NCBI RefSeq assembly: GCF_008329535.1
Contig: NZ_NPKR01000003.1
Coordinates: 1-64,000, forward strand
DNA length: 64,000 bases
Origin: Mycolicibacterium sp. P1-18
GTDB lineage: Bacteria > Actinomycetota > Actinomycetes > Mycobacteriales > Mycobacteriaceae
Direction: 5' to 3'
A program made the translations under genes and the position numbers. The notes under the pieces were generated by a model. That model worked only from the letters and a program-made list of their open reading frames with translations, did not search any database and was not told where the DNA came from. This document shows positions 62,717-64,000 of this stretch, one piece after another; within the stretch, counting starts at the first letter, position 1, and every line of letters starts with the position of its first letter.

Positions 62717-64000
62717 ATGCTGGCCCCCGTGGCCCCCAACGAACACCGACAGATTGGCCGGCGCACCGTCCTGCGCGCCTCACTGGCGGGCGCGCTGCTC
62801 GTGCCCGCCGCGGCAGCCCTGCAGGCCTGTGGCCCCTCCGGTAGCGGCGGCGGGCCGACGAGCGCCGGCCTGATCGCCACTCGCCCACGCCTCACCCACG
62901 GGGTGGCGAGTGGTGACCCACGCACCGACGGCGCACTGGTGTGGGCGCGCACCGACTCGCCCGCCCGCATGATCGTGGAAACCTCGGCGACCGAATCCTT
63001 TTCGAATGCAGCGCGCATCGACGGACCGCGGTTGACCCCGGCGTCCGACGGCACCGGGCGGGTCCGCGTCACCGGCCTCGAACCGGGTCAGACGGTGCAC
63101 TACCGGGTGACGCTGGAAGGCGACGACGGCGCACGGTCCGAACCCGCGGCCGGAGTCTTCACCACCGTTGCCGCACAACCTCGGAACGTCACGTTCGTCT
63201 GGTCGGGCGACGTCGTCGGGCAAGGGTGGGGCATCAACCGGCAGGGCGGCATGGCCATCTTCGGCGCCATGGCCGACCGCCGACCGGACTTCTTCCTGCA
63301 CTCCGGAGACGCCATCTACGCCGACGGCCCGGTACCCGAAACGCAAGTCCAGAACGACGGTGGCACGTACCGCAACGTCACGGCTTCGGCCAAGGACCAC
63401 GTGGCTCAGACCCTCGACGACTTCCGGGGCAACTACGCCTACAACCTGACCGACGAGCACTACCGGCGCTTCAATGCCACCGTGCCGCAACTGATTCAGT
63501 GGGACGATCACGAAGTCCTGAACAACTGGTTCCCCGGCGAGTCGCTCGCCGGTCAGAACCGCAAGGGCTACACGGACTCGAACGTCGACGAGCTGGCCGG
63601 TTACGCGTATCAGGCGTGGCGCGAGTGGCAGCCCGTCGAGCCGTCGGAGGCCGTCGACGGTCGGCTGCATCGCAAGATCTCCTACGGCCCCCTGCTCGAC
63701 GTCTTCGTCCTCGACATGCGGTCCTACAAGGACCCCAATCCGCAAGCGTGGTCGCCGACCGACGACGGCGGCATTCTGGGGCGCGAGCAGACGCAGTGGC
63801 TGATCGAGGGCCTGACTACGTCGACGGCGGTCTGGAAGGTCGTCGCCAACGATCTGCCGATCAGCATCGTCGTGCCGGACGCGGCGTCCGACCCGGCCGG
63901 CGGTCGCCCGTCGATGGAGGCCGTCGCCCAAGGCGAGAACGGCCGTCCACTGGGACGCGAGATCGCCTTCAGCCGCATACTCTCCGCGACCAAGGAGGTG
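62717..64000 (+). CDS. PhoD-like alkaline phosphatase, Tat-exported, 3' truncated
   Basis: The reading frame runs off the window after 428 codons. It has a twin-arginine signal, RRTVLRASLAGALLVPAAAA, followed by LQAC, which is a lipobox, so it is probably a Tat-dependent lipoprotein. The N-terminal PhoD domain has THGVASGDPRTDGALVWART. The metal site begins with SGDAIYADGP, then IQWDDHEVLNNW, the family HDHE-type residues. PhoD enzymes are secreted phosphodiesterases/monoesterases that release phosphate. The start is uncertain: ATG at 62687, ATG 62717 and GTG 62729 are all in frame. Confidence 0.88.
   Translation, partial: MLAPVAPNEHRQIGRRTVLRASLAGALLVPAAAALQACGPSGSGGGPTSAGLIATRPRLTHGVASGDPRTDGALVWARTDSPARMIVETSATESFSNAARIDGPRLTPASDGTGRVRVTGLEPGQTVHYRVTLEGDDGARSEPAAGVFTTVAAQPRNVTFVWSGDVVGQGWGINRQGGMAIFGAMADRRPDFFLHSGDAIYADGPVPETQVQNDGGTYRNVTASAKDHVAQTLDDFRGNYAYNLTDEHYRRFNATVPQLIQWDDHEVLNNWFPGESLAGQNRKGYTDSNVDELAGYAYQAWREWQPVEPSEAVDGRLHRKISYGPLLDVFVLDMRSYKDPNPQAWSPTDDGGILGREQTQWLIEGLTTSTAVWKVVANDLPISIVVPDAASDPAGGRPSMEAVAQGENGRPLGREIAFSRILSATKEV

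Overview
The window looks like a chromosomal segment of a fast-growing mycobacterium (Mycolicibacterium-type). The composition is GC-rich. GTG starts and 4-base GTGA/ATGA gene overlaps are common. A 13E12-family DUF222/HNH gene is present, as are a rifampicin ADP-ribosyltransferase behind a rifamycin-associated element, and a fused HadA/HadB-type dehydratase. No rRNA, tRNA, CRISPR array, transposase or integrase was seen. The species assignment is an inference.

Layout. 0.2-7.8 kb holds mixed housekeeping and accessory enzymes: a flavin/F420-type oxidoreductase, the fused dehydratase, a PASTA Ser/Thr kinase, two metallo-beta-lactamase-fold hydrolases, an acyltransferase and an amidohydrolase. 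8.0-13.9 kb is a likely 2-hydroxyacid/aromatic operon: benzoylformate decarboxylase, a GlcD-GlcE fusion, a quinone oxidoreductase, a cis-CaaD-like tautomerase and an AraC regulator. It faces a GMC oxidoreductase and a large LuxR-type ATPase regulator. 18.6-25.1 kb holds SDRs, an SRPBCC protein, a CrtI-like oxidoreductase and a TetR/SDR divergent pair. 25.1-35.2 kb is an IclR-headed, tightly overlapping catabolic operon: MaoC, SDR, two different CoA-transferases, a DUF993 TIM-barrel protein, a four-carbon-acid sugar kinase, a DenD-like dehydrogenase and an MHS-type transporter. Its substrate is not evident. 35.2-36.4 kb is a solitary AAA ATPase gene behind a large inverted repeat.

36.7-54.5 kb is a nearly self-contained methylated-glycine catabolic island. 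A BCCT transporter and a three-component Rieske oxygenase could feed dimethylglycine oxidase. Sarcosine oxidase (soxBDAG), serine hydroxymethyltransferase (glyA) and serine deaminase (sdaA) would then carry the carbon to pyruvate. PurU would drain the formyl-THF branch. Two paralogous FCD-type GntR regulators lie in the island, and a shared TATATCA-type operator sits before almost every transcription unit.

54.5-64 kb starts with the 13E12 gene, whose promoter combines a PafBC-type DNA-damage promoter with a LexA box. An inverted copy of this promoter begins at base 1 of the window. Then come a hydrolase, a flavin reductase, arr with its RAE, a GGDEF protein, a Rieske protein, an NAD-dependent epimerase, a ZTP riboswitch with folD, a MarR gene, and the 5' part of a Tat-exported PhoD-type phosphatase that runs off the end.

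Start codons were moved inward from the longest reading frame where a Shine-Dalgarno sequence, an overlap or the domain start supported it. All functional assignments come from reading motifs by eye; no database search was run.
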